Origin: Halichondria panicea
Lineage: Eukaryota > Porifera > Demospongiae > Suberitida > Halichondriidae
Direction: 5' to 3'
DNA length: 64,000 bases
NCBI RefSeq assembly: GCF_963675165.1
Contig: NC_087384.1
Coordinates: forward strand, 4,953,182-5,017,181
Shown here: positions 38,401 to 49,883 of the stretch, in pieces
Layout of the letters: the number at the start of each line of letters is the position of its first letter
How positions within the stretch are numbered: position 1 is the stretch's first letter
Notes under the pieces: model-generated
What the model saw: only the letters and a program-made list of their open reading frames with translations
Told to the model about the DNA's origin: nothing
Database searches by the model: none
Program-made: the position numbers and the translations under genes

Positions 38401-41400
38401 TTAAATTCCCAAAAACATTCTGCGAAAATGTATACTCTCGAAATACACCCGCTAAATACGGTACTTGTCTTGACTAGCATGACAAATACGTGCGTAAATT
38501 TAATAGCCCACACTTCACATAAAACAAAAATCTGCCACTATTTAAACCAAGATATTGTTGTGTGAAGGCTGTCTATGCTGTAAACGCAGCACTATGGTAT
38601 CCAGGTGAGTAGATATACTCGTGACAAACAAACAAACAAACAAACCAACGGACTACTATACCCGTGGCCGCCCACGCGCCTCGTGTAATAATATTATTAT
38701 CTAGTGCATAGGCAAAAGGTTGCTCAAATGAATTGAGCCAGATGTGAGACATCAATTTTGATTTAAAGTTTCCCCGAAATGGTAGGAGCTCCATTTGGAA
38801 GAACGTGCCTGAGGAGAAGCGTCGCCAACTGGACCAGAACAATAAGGATGATGGAGAGTTCTGGATGTCTTTTGACGACTTTTGCAAGCACTTCACCGAC
38901 TTTGAAGTATGCAATGTCACCATTGATGCTCTCTATGAAGATGAAAACAGTAAGTAAGGAATTTATCGTACACATGTACACGTATATAATTATAGTGCTA
39001 CTATACTGTATATCATCGGACACTTCTAATTATCGGACACTCTTCTGGGCAATTTTTGTTGTTCTAATACAACGGACACTCCGATGCTTAAATATCCGGT
39101 TAATACCTTGAAAAGTTGAGTTACATTCATAGCCGACCAGTATACTTGTGCTGCAGTTAGATAGCTTTGAGTAGCTAGTTTTAGATAGCTAGTGCAACTA
39201 TTTAGTCGCACACTGTTCTATTAAACTTAGCTAGCTCACATGCAGCTGCGTGCTTGTTCTAATTATTCTGGACACTTCGCATGCTCTATAAAAATCTGTT
39301 CCAGTTATACCCGGACAATTCCTTATTTTTTGCTGTCCGACATCATATTATGATGATCAAGTGGCTGTTGAAAAGTACTGTAAGAGGCTGCTTCGGAATG
39401 TGTACTGGATGGTACCCTCTAAATTTGTTAATTATGGACTTCACAGTGCATTGTTGATGTTTAACTACCTTAGTTATTTTCACAGGTAGATTTGTCTGCG
39501 ATTTCACTGTTTAGCTCATTTTTCTGATATTAATTTCTGCTAAATTTTGTGAAATCATAGCATTTTTATAATTACTCGCAAGTGGTTTTGATGAGATTCA
39601 TTGCATTTTCCTATTATCTGCAAGTACAATTTTTTGCGAATTTACTCAGAAGTAACAGAAATTAATATCTGCGAAAATATAACCCCTGCCCCTCCATCTA
39701 GCAAAGAGTTGGAACTCTCTGATCCAATCCGGCAGTTGGCTTGGTCCCAAGGCTGGAGGATGTCGTAACTTTCCCACCTTCACCAACAACCCCCAGTTCC
39801 AGATATACCTGGACGAGGATGACGATGGTGACGGCAAGTGCTCTTGTCTCATTGCCCTCATGCAGAAGAACCGACGCAAGCAGAGGAAGATGGGTGTGCA
39901 GGATCTTTGCATCGGTTTCACCATCTATAAGGTGGATTTGGTACTCTATAATGATTATGGTTGAGTGCTCCAAGCAACATGCAGTACTGAGTTCTGGAGC
40001 ATATTGTTTCTCAGTCATGATATCATAGAAGTTTAATATGTAAACATACATTGTAGTTTTTGGGATCTCTATCGCGGATTTAGAGTATTAATTTGACAAA
40101 ATAAAGTATAAGGAAACTGGCTTTTATATATGGGGTGCCATTTGTGTCAAAATCCAAAAAGAGTCGATGTTATGAAATGGAGTCGACGTCATAAAGGTCG
40201 ATGTTTTAAAAATGAGTCGATGCTTACCAAGAGTCGATGTCATAAAGGCTGATGTTTTAATTGCCATTTGTGTCAAAATTAAAAAGAGTCGATGGTTATA
40301 AAAGGGTCGACGTTACAAAGGAGTCGATGTTTACCATAATAATTTATTTATCATTAGTATTTTGTGTTTTGTAGTAAGTCGACCTTTACTAATTTCAATT
40401 TAACGGTAAACTGAGAGTGAAGTCAGTGTTAGCCTCGAGACCACGCCGATTAATCGGCCTAGATTCGAGACTAGTCAGTGTAGGGCTAGGCCAGTAGGAG
40501 GAGTGGATCTGCATAGGGCAGGCTGACCTTAGTTCATTAAGGTCACTCATTAGGGTTCTCCAGTCTGTTCTGTGCAGCACACCTCGGCTCCAGCTTCCTA
40601 CACTCTCCAGTTTACCGTTAAATTGAAATCAAATCGTATTAGTAAAGGTCGACTTACTACAAAACACAGAATAGGCCTACACTAATGACTTGTTAATGTT
40701 ATGGTAAACATCGACTTAATTTATAACATCGACTCTTTCATAACATCGGCTCCTTTTTAAAACATCGACTCTTTTATAACATCGACCTTTATGACGTCGA
40801 CTCCATTTCATAACATCGACTCTTTTTGGATTTTGACACAAACGGCACCCATATTTATATAGCTTGAATATGTATCAAATATTTAAATATGTAAAAGAGC
40901 ATCCTTCTGCGCGCACTATCCATCTGATCTCAAAGAACTTGTATTATTATAGTGCATTAAGATTGCATGCATGCCTGCACTACAGGCCCCTGAAGAGGCC
41001 ACCACTTCTGTGGACAAGCAATATGTGGACTACCACTTGAGTACTGGGACCTCTGGCAGCTTCACTAACGCTCGTGAGGTTCAGAATCGGTTTGATCTGG
41101 ACCCAGGTTGTTACATAATCATTCCATGTTCTTTCAATCCGGGTGAGGAGGGAGACTTTCTCCTCAGGATCTTCACTGAGAAATCATCTGAGAAAAAGTA
41201 GGCTGCATGTGTATGACGTTTTGTACTTCACACGCCGTACGTAAATTCATGATGACTAAATTTATGACAATTTTCTTCCTCGTGTGTAGCATATAATTAT
41301 GATTGTACATATACTTTCCAGGAATTTAGTCTCCTGTAAGCATGGAATGTATTAGCCTCGATTCCAGGCCACAGGGAAAAGCTTCTAAAGCGGCCTGGTT

Positions 41401-43693
41401 CGAGGCAAGGAATGTATATGATCTTAATACATATAATTAGCACACAGCTAGCACACAATTTTTACAAAGGCATTCCTCCTCTTTGCACATGCAGATGCAT
41501 ATGCATGAGTCAATTATTCTGTACGTGATATTGTATTAGTTACTCATCAGTTTAGAGTATAGACATGTTATTGTCTTCGATCATAATATATAACTCCTCC
41601 TCCGAATTAGGCCCAAGGACGCACACGGTGTGGTGGTTCAAGACGGTGTACGTAATGGAAAGGTGATGAGCATGTTTTCTAAGCTAGCTGGATCTGATGG
41701 AGCGATAGACTCAGAGGAGCTGCAGGACATGCTCACAGCCTACTTTTCTAAGGGTGAACTATTGCTTGAACATGAATATAATTATGTATTGTAACAATTG
41801 CCCATTCAAATAGGAAGGTTAGCGTTGGTGTATTATTATACTCCTGATAAAACAGTTGCATTTTTTGTGTTGTATACATAGTTTTACTCAGGTGTGCAGA
41901 AATCTCTGCTGTTTAACTTATTTTCTTATATACACTGTCTATATCAGCCATGTCCAGTGGGTCTGCTTTCTCTCTGGATGCTTGCAGATCCATGATCGCT
42001 ATGCTCGATGTGAGTTAATAGCTCGTTATATGTATAGTTATAGAAAAGCCTGGCATACACGTGTATGTAGCTACTTTGTATTGGTGCTGACAGTTTATTT
42101 TGCATTCATATTTAGGAGGATGGCAACGGCACTCTTAACTATGCGGAGTTTGAGAATCTGTTAGTCATCATTGCTAACTGGAAGGTATACCAACATGATA
42201 ATTATTATGTATAATTATGTACACAAGACTCAGTGCATATACTTATTTGGGTATATACAGAAAATGTTCTTCAAATTTGATAAGAATCGCTCTGGTACCC
42301 TGGAGAGACAAGAGGTGTACAGTGCCGTCATGAGCCTTGGTGAGAATTCATATATATCCTGCATGAACTTAATTACTGCATGAATGTATACATGATTATA
42401 CCATGCACGCATAATGGTACTTTTGAAAGATAATTTCTCATGAATTTCTTAAATTGTGAAGAATTAATTACCACTAATCCCCTATAATTATATATACATG
42501 CACTGCATGCTCATCACTGTCTTGGCAGCTCTTTGTATTATAAGCGTCTTAAGTTTATACACATGCAGTCATTATGTAACTAACCTCCCACCCCCTCTCT
42601 CGTCCAGGCTATGAGATCTCCCGTAATACCATGTTGGTGCTATTCAACAGGTTTGCCAGGAAGAGGAAGCACATGCACTTAGACGACTTTGCCTCCTGTC
42701 TCTCACGAGTCAAAATCATGGATGGTGAGCTATATATAGACTCAATTAATATGTTGTTGATACATGCCTGCATGGAAAGCATTTTAAGTTGCACTAGTTC
42801 TTGTGGGGGTTACTTACGAAAAGCCTGATGTTAATTTTTGTGGCAACAAGTATACCGTGACACTACATATTTTATACATACTAACAGTATGATTAATTGT
42901 GTATACCATGCATTAATTTAATATATGTCACTGTAAGTATTTCGATGCTGCATGCAAAGCCTGGTGTTATAGCGCCATGATAATTATTGTGTTTCTTTGC
43001 AGATACCTTCAAGAAGAGGAGCAATGGTGGACGGGTCACTATGAATAAGGATGAGGTAGATATACACGACTGTACACTATATTGCGGCCCCCGGGCATTA
43101 TAATACCAGTCCAATATTGCAATATTGCACGAGGGTGCCTGGTATAGTGCAGTGCAATATATGGTTGCTATGGTAATAATGATGCAACATGCCATTACAG
43201 CTCTCGTATACAGCTAGAGCACTGGATTGCTTTAATCTGCCTGCATGGGCAACAAGTATAATTATGGTGACCAATTCCATTGTTGAGTTTTATAATAATT
43301 ATTGTCCCCTGCATGTGTTTTTGAGCAAGAAAGAGATTTATTAGCTAATACAGGTACATCATATATACACCATATATGCAAGAAGTACGACATGCGCGCG
43401 TACCTCTCGATTTAGCAATTAGCCTTTGCATAATAACGTTAGCGTGGGGGGATAATTAGACTGAGACGCCCACGCTGAGACGCCCATGCACGCTCAACAT
43501 TATTGCAGAGTCTATAATTGCTAAATCGAGGCACGCGTGTCGTATACCTCCTCTGACCCCGTAGATTGTGCATGTTGTATATAAGTGATTGATCATGCAT
43601 GCAAGCCATTTGCTATGCACGCACTCGTTAAGATCATATGTTGGGTTTTCAACTTTCTCCATGTAGTTCTTTAACGTCACCTTGGGTATCTGA
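35407..43693 (+). CDS. Calpain 2 of a tandem pair (classical PEF-type)
   Basis: Sixteen exons (35407-35460, 35604-35777, 36555-36686, 37018-37208, 37500-37667, 37854-38024, 38786-38949, 39702-39931, 40986-41197, 41611-41753, 41948-42009, 42116-42184, 42261-42339, 42608-42724, 43003-43055, 43667-43693) sum to 2,046 nt and 681 aa. All intron positions match calpain 1; only exons 6 and 10 are 3 nt longer. Triad C102, H259, N283 is intact, as are the C2-like acidic loop and the EF-hands. The second EF loop reads [13 protein letters not shown], with Asn for Asp at position 3, which still coordinates calcium. The linker in exon 10 ([16 protein letters not shown]) differs most from calpain 1. Expected activity: calcium-dependent cysteine protease. 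Introns contain different transposable elements from those of calpain 1. Confidence 0.95.
38269..38461. mobile_element. TA-flanked MITE (CCGTATTTAGCGGGT type)
   Basis: The left end CCGCATAGCAGGTATATTTCG pairs imperfectly with the right-end complement CCGTATTTAGCGGGTGTATTTCG. TA flanks both sides. It lies in calpain 2 intron 6. Confidence 0.65.
38525..38690 (-). repeat. Solo fragment of the 441-6766 array unit
   Basis: An inverted piece of the tandem-array unit includes the GCTGTAAACGCAG segment, a (CAAA)n run and the GC-rich TACCCG...CGGGTA module. It is intronic in calpain 2, so the array unit, or part of it, has been mobile or copied over more than 30 kb. Confidence 0.7.
40133..40850. mobile_element. 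718-bp TIR element with iterated GTCGATGTT motifs
   Basis: The ends GGGTGCCATTTGTGTCAAAAT / ATTTTGACACAAACGGCACCC are inverted. Each arm then carries several GTCGATGTT-like repeats (GAGTCGATGTTATGA, GAGTCGACGTCATAA) mirrored in the other arm. A further inner inverted pair lies around GTAGTAAGTCGACC. A 44-bp TAGCCTCG-family element sits in the loop. It is in calpain 2 intron 8 and shares its terminal motif with the 22033-22354 element. Confidence 0.85.
40430..40473. mobile_element. 44-bp TAGCCTCG mini-element nested in the TIR element
   Basis: TAGCCTCGAGACCACGCCGATTA forms an imperfect palindrome ending TTCGAGACTA. GTCAGTGT flanks both sides (40422-40429 and 40474-40481). The duplication is 9 bp (AGTCAGTGT) if the terminal A is counted as target. 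Confidence 0.7.
41353..41408. mobile_element. 56-bp TAGCCTCG mini-element with 9-bp target duplication
   Basis: TAGCCTCGATTCCAGGCC pairs with GGCCTGGTTCGAGGC. Identical GGAATGTAT 9-mers flank it (41344-41352 and 41409-41417). It lies in calpain 2 intron 9. Confidence 0.8.
43386..43545. mobile_element. Inverted-repeat element in the last calpain 2 intron
   Basis: TACGACATGCGCGCGTACC and CTCGATTTAGCAATT near 43386-43420 are mirrored by AATTGCTAAATCGAG and GCACGCGTGTCGTA near 43516-43545. A tandem GAGACGCCCA.GC motif lies in the loop. No target duplication was confirmed. Confidence 0.5.
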
Positions 43694-44267
43694 TGGCCAG
43701 TGGATGGATCGTATATTGTACTGCAGAAGAAAATTGATCAATTCAATAGTAGTTATACGTAGGTATAATTTCCCTCAGATTTTACTGTCTATATCAGATT
43801 TCCACACCTAGATCTAGTACGAACAATGTGTAGTATATAATTATAGCAATTTATTTTAAGTCACACAGGCATATAGTTGCATGCATGCATGGACAATTAT
43901 AATTGGATACATATAAAACTATACACAACTTGGTCAGGTATTTGTATACACTTAATTACACAGAAGCACAAGTACAAAGCAAGATGCAATATGCATGGCT
44001 ATGTTTGGGGCTGCCTTGCAAGTGGTTGGGGGGTTAGGGTTAGGGGGTAGTCCATGCATAATTCAGTATAACACTGCACAAATTATATACAATTAATTTT
44101 ATATAGCTACATCAAAGTACATGCAGCTACAAAAGTCATGCAAGTACCATAATTTTCTTGCTTACATAATATAATTATAGCGCAATTCTTAGACTATAAC
44201 TTTGCAAACTTTTAATGACAAAAATTGATAAAAATGTAAATGGTATAATGTACAATGGCGTATGTGT
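43694..44267. other. Convergent intergenic region, calpain 2 / IFT22
   Basis: This 574-bp AT-rich stretch lies between two stops and holds the 3' UTRs. A short GGGTTAGGGTTAGGGGG run is at about 44030-44046. No exon was recognised. Confidence 0.5.
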
Positions 44268-46182
44268 TCAAGTGTTGCCTACAATACGCATTTCCTCCTG
44301 GTCTTGTCTGTCCCTGTGATGACAGAATAAACCGAATAGCAGTTTGGTGAACTCCTCACGTATTCCCTCAGGCTCCTCCTCAAGGTCAGTGAACACACAG
44401 TGAACCTCACTCAGTTGACCAGCTATAAGGGATATATAGGTGAGTGGGTGAGGTGCAAAAACTGTGTTATGTTCATACACTACTGCGTGCGCGCATGTAT
44501 ACATGTAAAATAAGGAGTATATCAGGAATCGCAATTAAAAAAGTGTTGCTATAATTATTGATAATTATTACAGGGTTTCAAGTATTTTTAGCTGTATGGG
44601 AGCAGGAATGTCATGGGGGAGAGAATGCAAGTAGCCAATCATATTATATAGTATACTAACCTACCTGGTGGTGGTTCCTCACTCCCTGCTGGTGCATTAG
44701 GTTTGCGGTGTGCAAACAATACACACTGACTATTGTCCAGCTTCTGCCCAGCAACAAAGTACGTATACCTACATGTAAGAGAAAAAAATTGAATGCCTAG
44801 CATTATTATGTCTCTCATAGTCTGCAGCTAGGATATCCTCTCACCATTTCTCTAACTCGGTCAGGTGCTGCTGAGCCTTGTCAGGATTATAGACCATCAT
44901 CACTCCACCGGCGTCTTTAGAGAAGGCTGGCCAACAGCTCTCAAACCTGGGAGTTGAATAGCTAAGCACATTAAAAGACAAAGCGGGATGTACTTACAGC
45001 TGTATAGTGAACCTGTGTAGTCTCCCTATAATTATGCAGGCACCCTCTGATATAATACATCCAGATTATAATCGGCCCCGAAGTTTTCGAGCATGTATTT
45101 TACACCTCTTGGTCTATGCACATAGCGGCTATATAGACACTGTATAGGGAATGAGGCCAAGAAAGGGATGTTGTTTTTGTGACAATAAAGTTTTACGGTA
45201 GTCCAAATGGGGATCTATTCCTTTTCTTTTGGGGAGAAAGGAACCAGCAGCTGGCCGGTTGCTGACAGTGCAACTTGGCCGGAATAGCGAGGTTGCTGTA
45301 TTTCAAAAATAGCCACGGCTAAAAAAACCACCTGACGAATCTAATGACAGTTCTGTCTTGAGGATAATCAAGGATATCAATCCTTCTGTGTAATCCAATT
45401 TATCTGTCAAAACGTCATATCCGGCCGTAATGACGTATAAAATAACATTGAAAACCTAGTTTGGGGCAGCCAGTACTGGCCAGTATACGGAATAGCGAGT
45501 GGCCGCATTTCAGGGTGAGTTTTGTGCAGTAAACATAATTATAACCAGCAATCCGTGCCAATGGCCCGTATATCAAGGTGGCCGTACTTCAGAGAGCCGG
45601 AATAGCGAGAGTGTACTGTGCATCACTGACGGTCTGTTCTCAAGGATAAAGTAATATCACCCACGCATTACGTATTTCGTGGGTTTGTTCTAATTGCACG
45701 GACAACTCTCAACACGGCAGCTGGCCAGCCCTTTCTTCCCAAGAGAAAGGGAGTGGTTTACAGTCTAATGGGGACCTAGAGCCTGAGGGCTGCTGAATAC
45801 TTGTTTAATGTAGCTAGTGGCATATAAAACGTACTCTTTTCTGCCTCCGCAGTCCCATAGCTCGACGTCAGCTCGTAGAGGGTTGCCTGTCTTTGGGTCC
45901 TCTCCCAAGTCCCACTCGAATTCCATGATTCGCACCCCTTGTGTCGGGTTGTACTCCCCACCAGAGCTTTCGGTCGCATCACCAAGGTAGTTAGCTATCA
46001 TGCTTTTACCACTCTGTGAGTTGTGAGTGTGAGGGAAGGAAATGTTCGATCATCTAAGGAGCTAGAGCTTTATATCTGCTAGTAAGTGCTAAATCATAGT
46101 AGATATTTAATAAATACCAGACAAAGACAGCAAACGTGCTTACTTCAGGAGGTCCAACCATCAAGATCTTGGTTCTTAACAT
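44268..46182 (-). CDS. IFT22: IFT22 (RABL5), intraflagellar transport small GTPase-like
   Basis: Five exons on the minus strand (46182-46144, 46013-45835, 44946-44845, 44768-44665, 44422-44268) give 579 nt and 192 aa in frame; human IFT22 is 185 aa. The P-loop GPPESGKS (residues 10-17) is split between exons 1 and 2. YNPTQGVRIMEFEW, VELWDCGG and FESCWPAFSKDAGGVMMVYN follow the IFT22 pattern, and the C terminus DLEEEPEGIREEF...DRQDQEEM matches the family. IFT22 is a Rab-like subunit of IFT-B, where it pairs with IFT74/81, and acts in ciliary cargo transport. It shares a 466-bp divergent promoter with the Kelch gene. A truncated copy of its last two exons lies at 34.4-35.2 kb. Confidence 0.95.
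45230..45618. mobile_element. Tigger/pogo-like MITE in IFT22 intron 2
   Basis: The segment contains GGCCGGAATAGCGAGGTTGC near the left and ends GAATAGCGAGAGTGTACTG. The right-end complement CAGTACACTCTCGCTATTCC matches the terminus of the 48149-48462 element. The left boundary is approximate. Confidence 0.6.
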
Positions 46183-46648
46183 GCTATAGGCCTGCTGCCA
46201 GCATATGCGCATAAACAGGGCACAGTGCAGTATTACAAGCTAGCTGGAGCTGGATGTTTGAAGGTGGCTGGTTGCCTAGGGCTTGTTCACGAGAGATTCA
46301 CATGACCAGGAATGACCTTTACCCATAATTGTCTGCTGTGATCCGAGTGCAGTGCATGCAGTGATCAAGAAACGTTTCTTTTGGGTCTCTTCAAGCTAGC
46401 TAGCTATAAAATATAGCTGTGTCCACCAAGTTGCCTATAATCATAATGTGTAAGTTTTACAATAAATAATCCAAATGTAATTAACTCTAGCTAGCTAGCT
46501 GGAGCCAGAATGTATTATTAACTCTATCTGTCAGATCAGATCTGTTCTGCTCACGTACATACCGTACATACACACACTCTCTCTGGTTATAAAAGTATTA
46601 GTAGATTATTAATTTATGTACACTTTGTTTTCCTCACTCTTGCAGATA
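46183..46648. promoter_or_regulatory. Divergent promoter, IFT22 / Kelch, with X-box half-site
   Basis: The interval contains GTTGCCTAGGGC at about 46271-46282, roughly 90 bp upstream of IFT22. GTTGCC is a perfect left half of the RFX X-box (GTTGCC-N2-GGCAAC), but the right half is weak. The Kelch ATG is only 3 bp after a TTGCAG acceptor-like site, so a 5' UTR exon is likely within this interval. Confidence 0.35.
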
Positions 46649-49236
46649 ATGGCTGCTCTCATTGAACCATCACCTCGTTACTGTCAATTCTCTACTGTGG
46701 CTGGTGGACGCCATTACCTATGGAAGGGAGATGGGTCTAACATCATTGCTCTGTGTGATCCAAGCACTGAGCTGTGGAGCCTCTTGCACACCACTGGACC
46801 TCTACCTCCTGGAGAGTATGGTGGTTGCTCTGTTTGTGTAGGTCGATACCTGTACACTTTTGGTGGTCGTGAAGGGTCTTCTTTTTACAATGACATGGGC
46901 AAGCTTGATCTGGACACTTTTCAGTCAACCAAAGTTCAATCCTCTGGTATTCAGCCTATGAAAAAACAAGGCTGTGGACTTGTCTGTGTGAACGAGAGAA
47001 CTCTGTGCTGCTTTGGAGGAGAAGGTATTGAGGGCCCCACACAACCAGGATCAACATTCACCAGTGGATGGACAAACGAGTTGCATTTCTTTGACACACA
47101 AAAGGGTAATTTTTGTCAACGTGCACACTCGCTGTGTGTTTTCATTGCATACACTTATAGCGCATTAGTTACTGGTCGGTGGAGTTCTCACTCACTCGCA
47201 TAGGACACAATGTTCACTTTCATATCAAACAATGTTACAAGGATGATGTAACATTGTACAATTCTCTAAATTGCCCCACCCCCACTTCCAGGTGTCTGGT
47301 CGTCCCCTAAGCTCAGAGGAGAGAGACCTCCTCCCTGTAGTGACTTCACCTTCACCATGGTGGATCAGCGCAGGGCAGTCCTGTTTGGAGGGTGGCAACC
47401 TGGCCGTGGTAATAGGGTCAATGATGTCTACCTATTTGATTTCAGGACCATGGTGAGTTGGAATTTAGCACTGCCACATTAAAATGCAGAATACTGTGTG
47501 TTCACTGTGTGTAGGAGGTCACTAAGGTGAAGCCAGCACAGGGAGAGCCACGGCCAGTGGAGAGGAGACACCATGCTGCCTGTTGTCTCAACTATGGCCA
47601 GGACTACCCTCATTTATTGGTGTACGGAGGAGTGGGTAAAGACCTCAAGACACTGGGGGACATGTGGACACTTAATGTTGACACCGGCAAGTGGACAGAG
47701 GCGAGTCTTGTCTTACTATAAACTGTTAGTGTGCGTGTAATAAATGGACGTACATTTACAAGATTAGCTGAATCTAGGAAGCTGTTACAATAGAACCTCG
47801 CTAATCTGAATAGAGCGGGACCAGGCTCCATCCGAATACATAACATTTCCGGATTAACGCATGTCATTAAGTATCATTAACGAAGACACAAATACTATAC
47901 ATACTTATCAGAACATACAATGTAACTTTTTTACCTTCAGGTGACACCTCCTGAGTCAAAAACACCACGTTACTGGCACTCCATCACTGCCACCAGCTTG
48001 GGACCAGGACTCACTGAGGTCCTCGTGTTTGGAGGCAAGCAGACACTGTTGCTATTTGATCAACCTATTGCTGAGACCACCATACTGAGATTTGGTGAGC
48101 AGCTACTAGTACATGCAACCATGGCATCTATTATCTGATAGATAAGTACAGTAGACTCTCGTTAATCTGGTCACCCTTGGGACAGTGCAGTTTGGCTGGA
48201 ATAGCGAGGTGGCTGCATTTCAGAAAATAGCTAAGAAGCGACCCTACCTAGAATGTAATGACTAATCTGTCTCGTCAAGAATAATTATTATGCTCTCTAT
48301 TAACAATTTGTTTGGGGCAGCTACAACTGACCAGCACACAGAATAGGGAGTGGCTGCATTTCAGGGCGAATTTTTTTGCAAGCTAGCAATCTGTGCCATG
48401 TGAAATGACCGGTATATCGAGGTGACTGTACTTCTGAGGGCTGGATTAATGGGGGTGTACTGTACACACAATACATGTGGCAATGCTTGTACTATTACAT
48501 TTGTTCCTTAATCCCCCCATAGAGTTGACTGGACCCTCGGCTGGGAAGTGGGCTATCGTGGATGTGGCCCACAACGACACTAGAGGTTCTGCCCAGCGAC
48601 TGAGCGAGAAGAGGATCAGACAAGCAACTGCTCGTGCCTCATCAGTACGTCAGTGAGATCAACGACCACTAGGCCTTGATAAATTATCCTTTTTTTTTTG
48701 TCTATTATTCTTTTTGACTATTCTCAAGTCAGCCCCCATTATTCGACATCCCTCTCATTCTGAAAGAACAATTTATTTTTAGTTGTATTGTAGCATTACA
48801 GAAAGTGAAATATAATCCTCTAGTCCTGAGTTTTGCAAAAGAGAAAATACTCCTCCATGCCTGGCTAGTGGCTAGTGCTTACAGTACAGATCTATTGCAA
48901 TAGATGTCTAGCTATACATTATAAGTAGAACCAGACTCTAAGGGTCAAACTATGCATTGCTAGTTTAGTGCCCTATTATTCTAGTTCCTAGAAGTTTCCC
49001 CATTATTCCTATTTACCCCAAGCCCTAGCGACCACTCCTCTCAATACCAGGCGATGGCTCTGGAACAGCAGTTACAAGCAGCAGAGCATGACACCAACCT
49101 TCAGTTGCAAGAGCAACATCAAGAATTGTCTATAAAACATGTGAATTGTCTACACAAGCTGCTAGTGAGGCAAACAGGAGAGAAGCTGCCTGTCAAAGTC
49201 AGAGTCTATATAGAAGTAGAACAACTGCATACATGA
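46649..49236 (+). CDS. Kelch-repeat protein with probable coiled-coil tail
   Basis: Exons 46649-47105, 47292-47452, 47515-47700, 47941-48094, 48523-48644 and 49051-49236 give 1,266 nt and 421 aa. Kelch blades are seen as GRYLYTFGGREG, RTLCCFGGEG, RAVLFGGWQPG, LLVYGGVGKD and TEVLVFGGKQ, each with a following Trp-containing strand, so a six-bladed propeller is likely. The tail (ALEQQLQAAEHDTNLQLQEQ) is helical and Gln-rich. If the GTACGT donor at 48645 is not used, translation stops at 48656 and gives a 363-aa form. The intron after 47700 has a GC donor (GAG|GCGAGT), the only junction that keeps frame. Closest familiar family: KLHDC2-like proteins, but I cannot name an orthologue. A possible AATAAA is at 49636. 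Confidence 0.82.
48149..48462. mobile_element. Tigger/pogo-like MITE
   Basis: The ends CAGTAGACTCTCGTTAATC and GATTAATGGGGGTGTACTG are inverted and flanked by TA. CAGTA termini with TA duplication are typical of pogo/Tigger derivatives. It is in the intron after Kelch exon 4. Confidence 0.8.
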
Positions 49237-49883
49237 GATTGTGGATAAGGATGGTCAGGGGATGGCCACTTTTATGTCTTAATTATCTGATGATCTATGT
49301 ATATATCTGTAGTCAATTGCAAACTTGGCAGCAGTTATTATGTATAACGGCCCACTCAATGCACATGTGCAGTGTGTTCGTTCTCCTAGCTATGATTCCA
49401 GACCCATGCAGTGTGTTCGTTCCTCCTAGCTATGATTCCAGACCCATGCAGTGTGTTCGTTCCTCCTAGCCTTGATTCCAGACCCATGCAGTGTGTTCGT
49501 TCCTCTTAACCTTGATTCCAGACCCATGCAGTGTATTAGTTTTCTTCTTCCTTGTGGACTGGAATTGAGGATAACTCCCCCATGCCATCTACATGTACAT
49601 ACATACAGTGATAATAATTTAATGGTTCTTTGTGCAATAAAGGGTCCTCTGCCTGCCCTGGGTCGTTCCCAGGTCGATTTGTCTTTAGCCTTTGAAAAAT
49701 TGGCCTAGGATCAAGGACAATGGATATGGAACTGGCTAATGAATGAGAGCGGAGCGCCCTAGTTTGTACAACAATGAAACACAACAATTCACCACAAAAC
49801 ACAGCAGAAAAAACCTATAAGGCTTAAAAGCACATCATTATTTAAAACACACCACACAAAGTTGTTTTACTCTACATATAAAG
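49237..49883. other. Convergent intergenic region, Kelch / VPS29
   Basis: It contains the 40-bp tandem repeat and a possible polyadenylation signal at 49636. No other exon was recognised. Confidence 0.5.
49370..49545. repeat. 40-bp tandem repeat, about four copies
   Basis: The unit GTGTGTTCGTTCCTCCTAGC...GATTCCAGACCCATGCA repeats with a period of 39-40 bp (starts at about 49371, 49410, 49450, 49490, and a diverged copy at 49530). It lies in the 3' region of the Kelch gene. Confidence 0.9.

Noticed and set aside
39008-39350. Repeated TCGGACACT words near 39.0-39.35 kb in calpain 2 intron 7
   Set aside because: Several direct and inverted words are present, but no consistent terminal inverted repeat or target duplication could be drawn; possibly a decayed MITE.
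44030-44046. Telomere-like GGGTTAGGGTTAGGGGG
   Set aside because: Only two TTAGGG units; too short to be an interstitial telomere tract.
44268-46182. First considered RABL3 for the small GTPase-like gene
   Set aside because: YNPTQGVRIMEFEW, ELWDCGG and the C-terminal EEEPEGIREEF...REEM-like end fit IFT22/RABL5, not RABL3.
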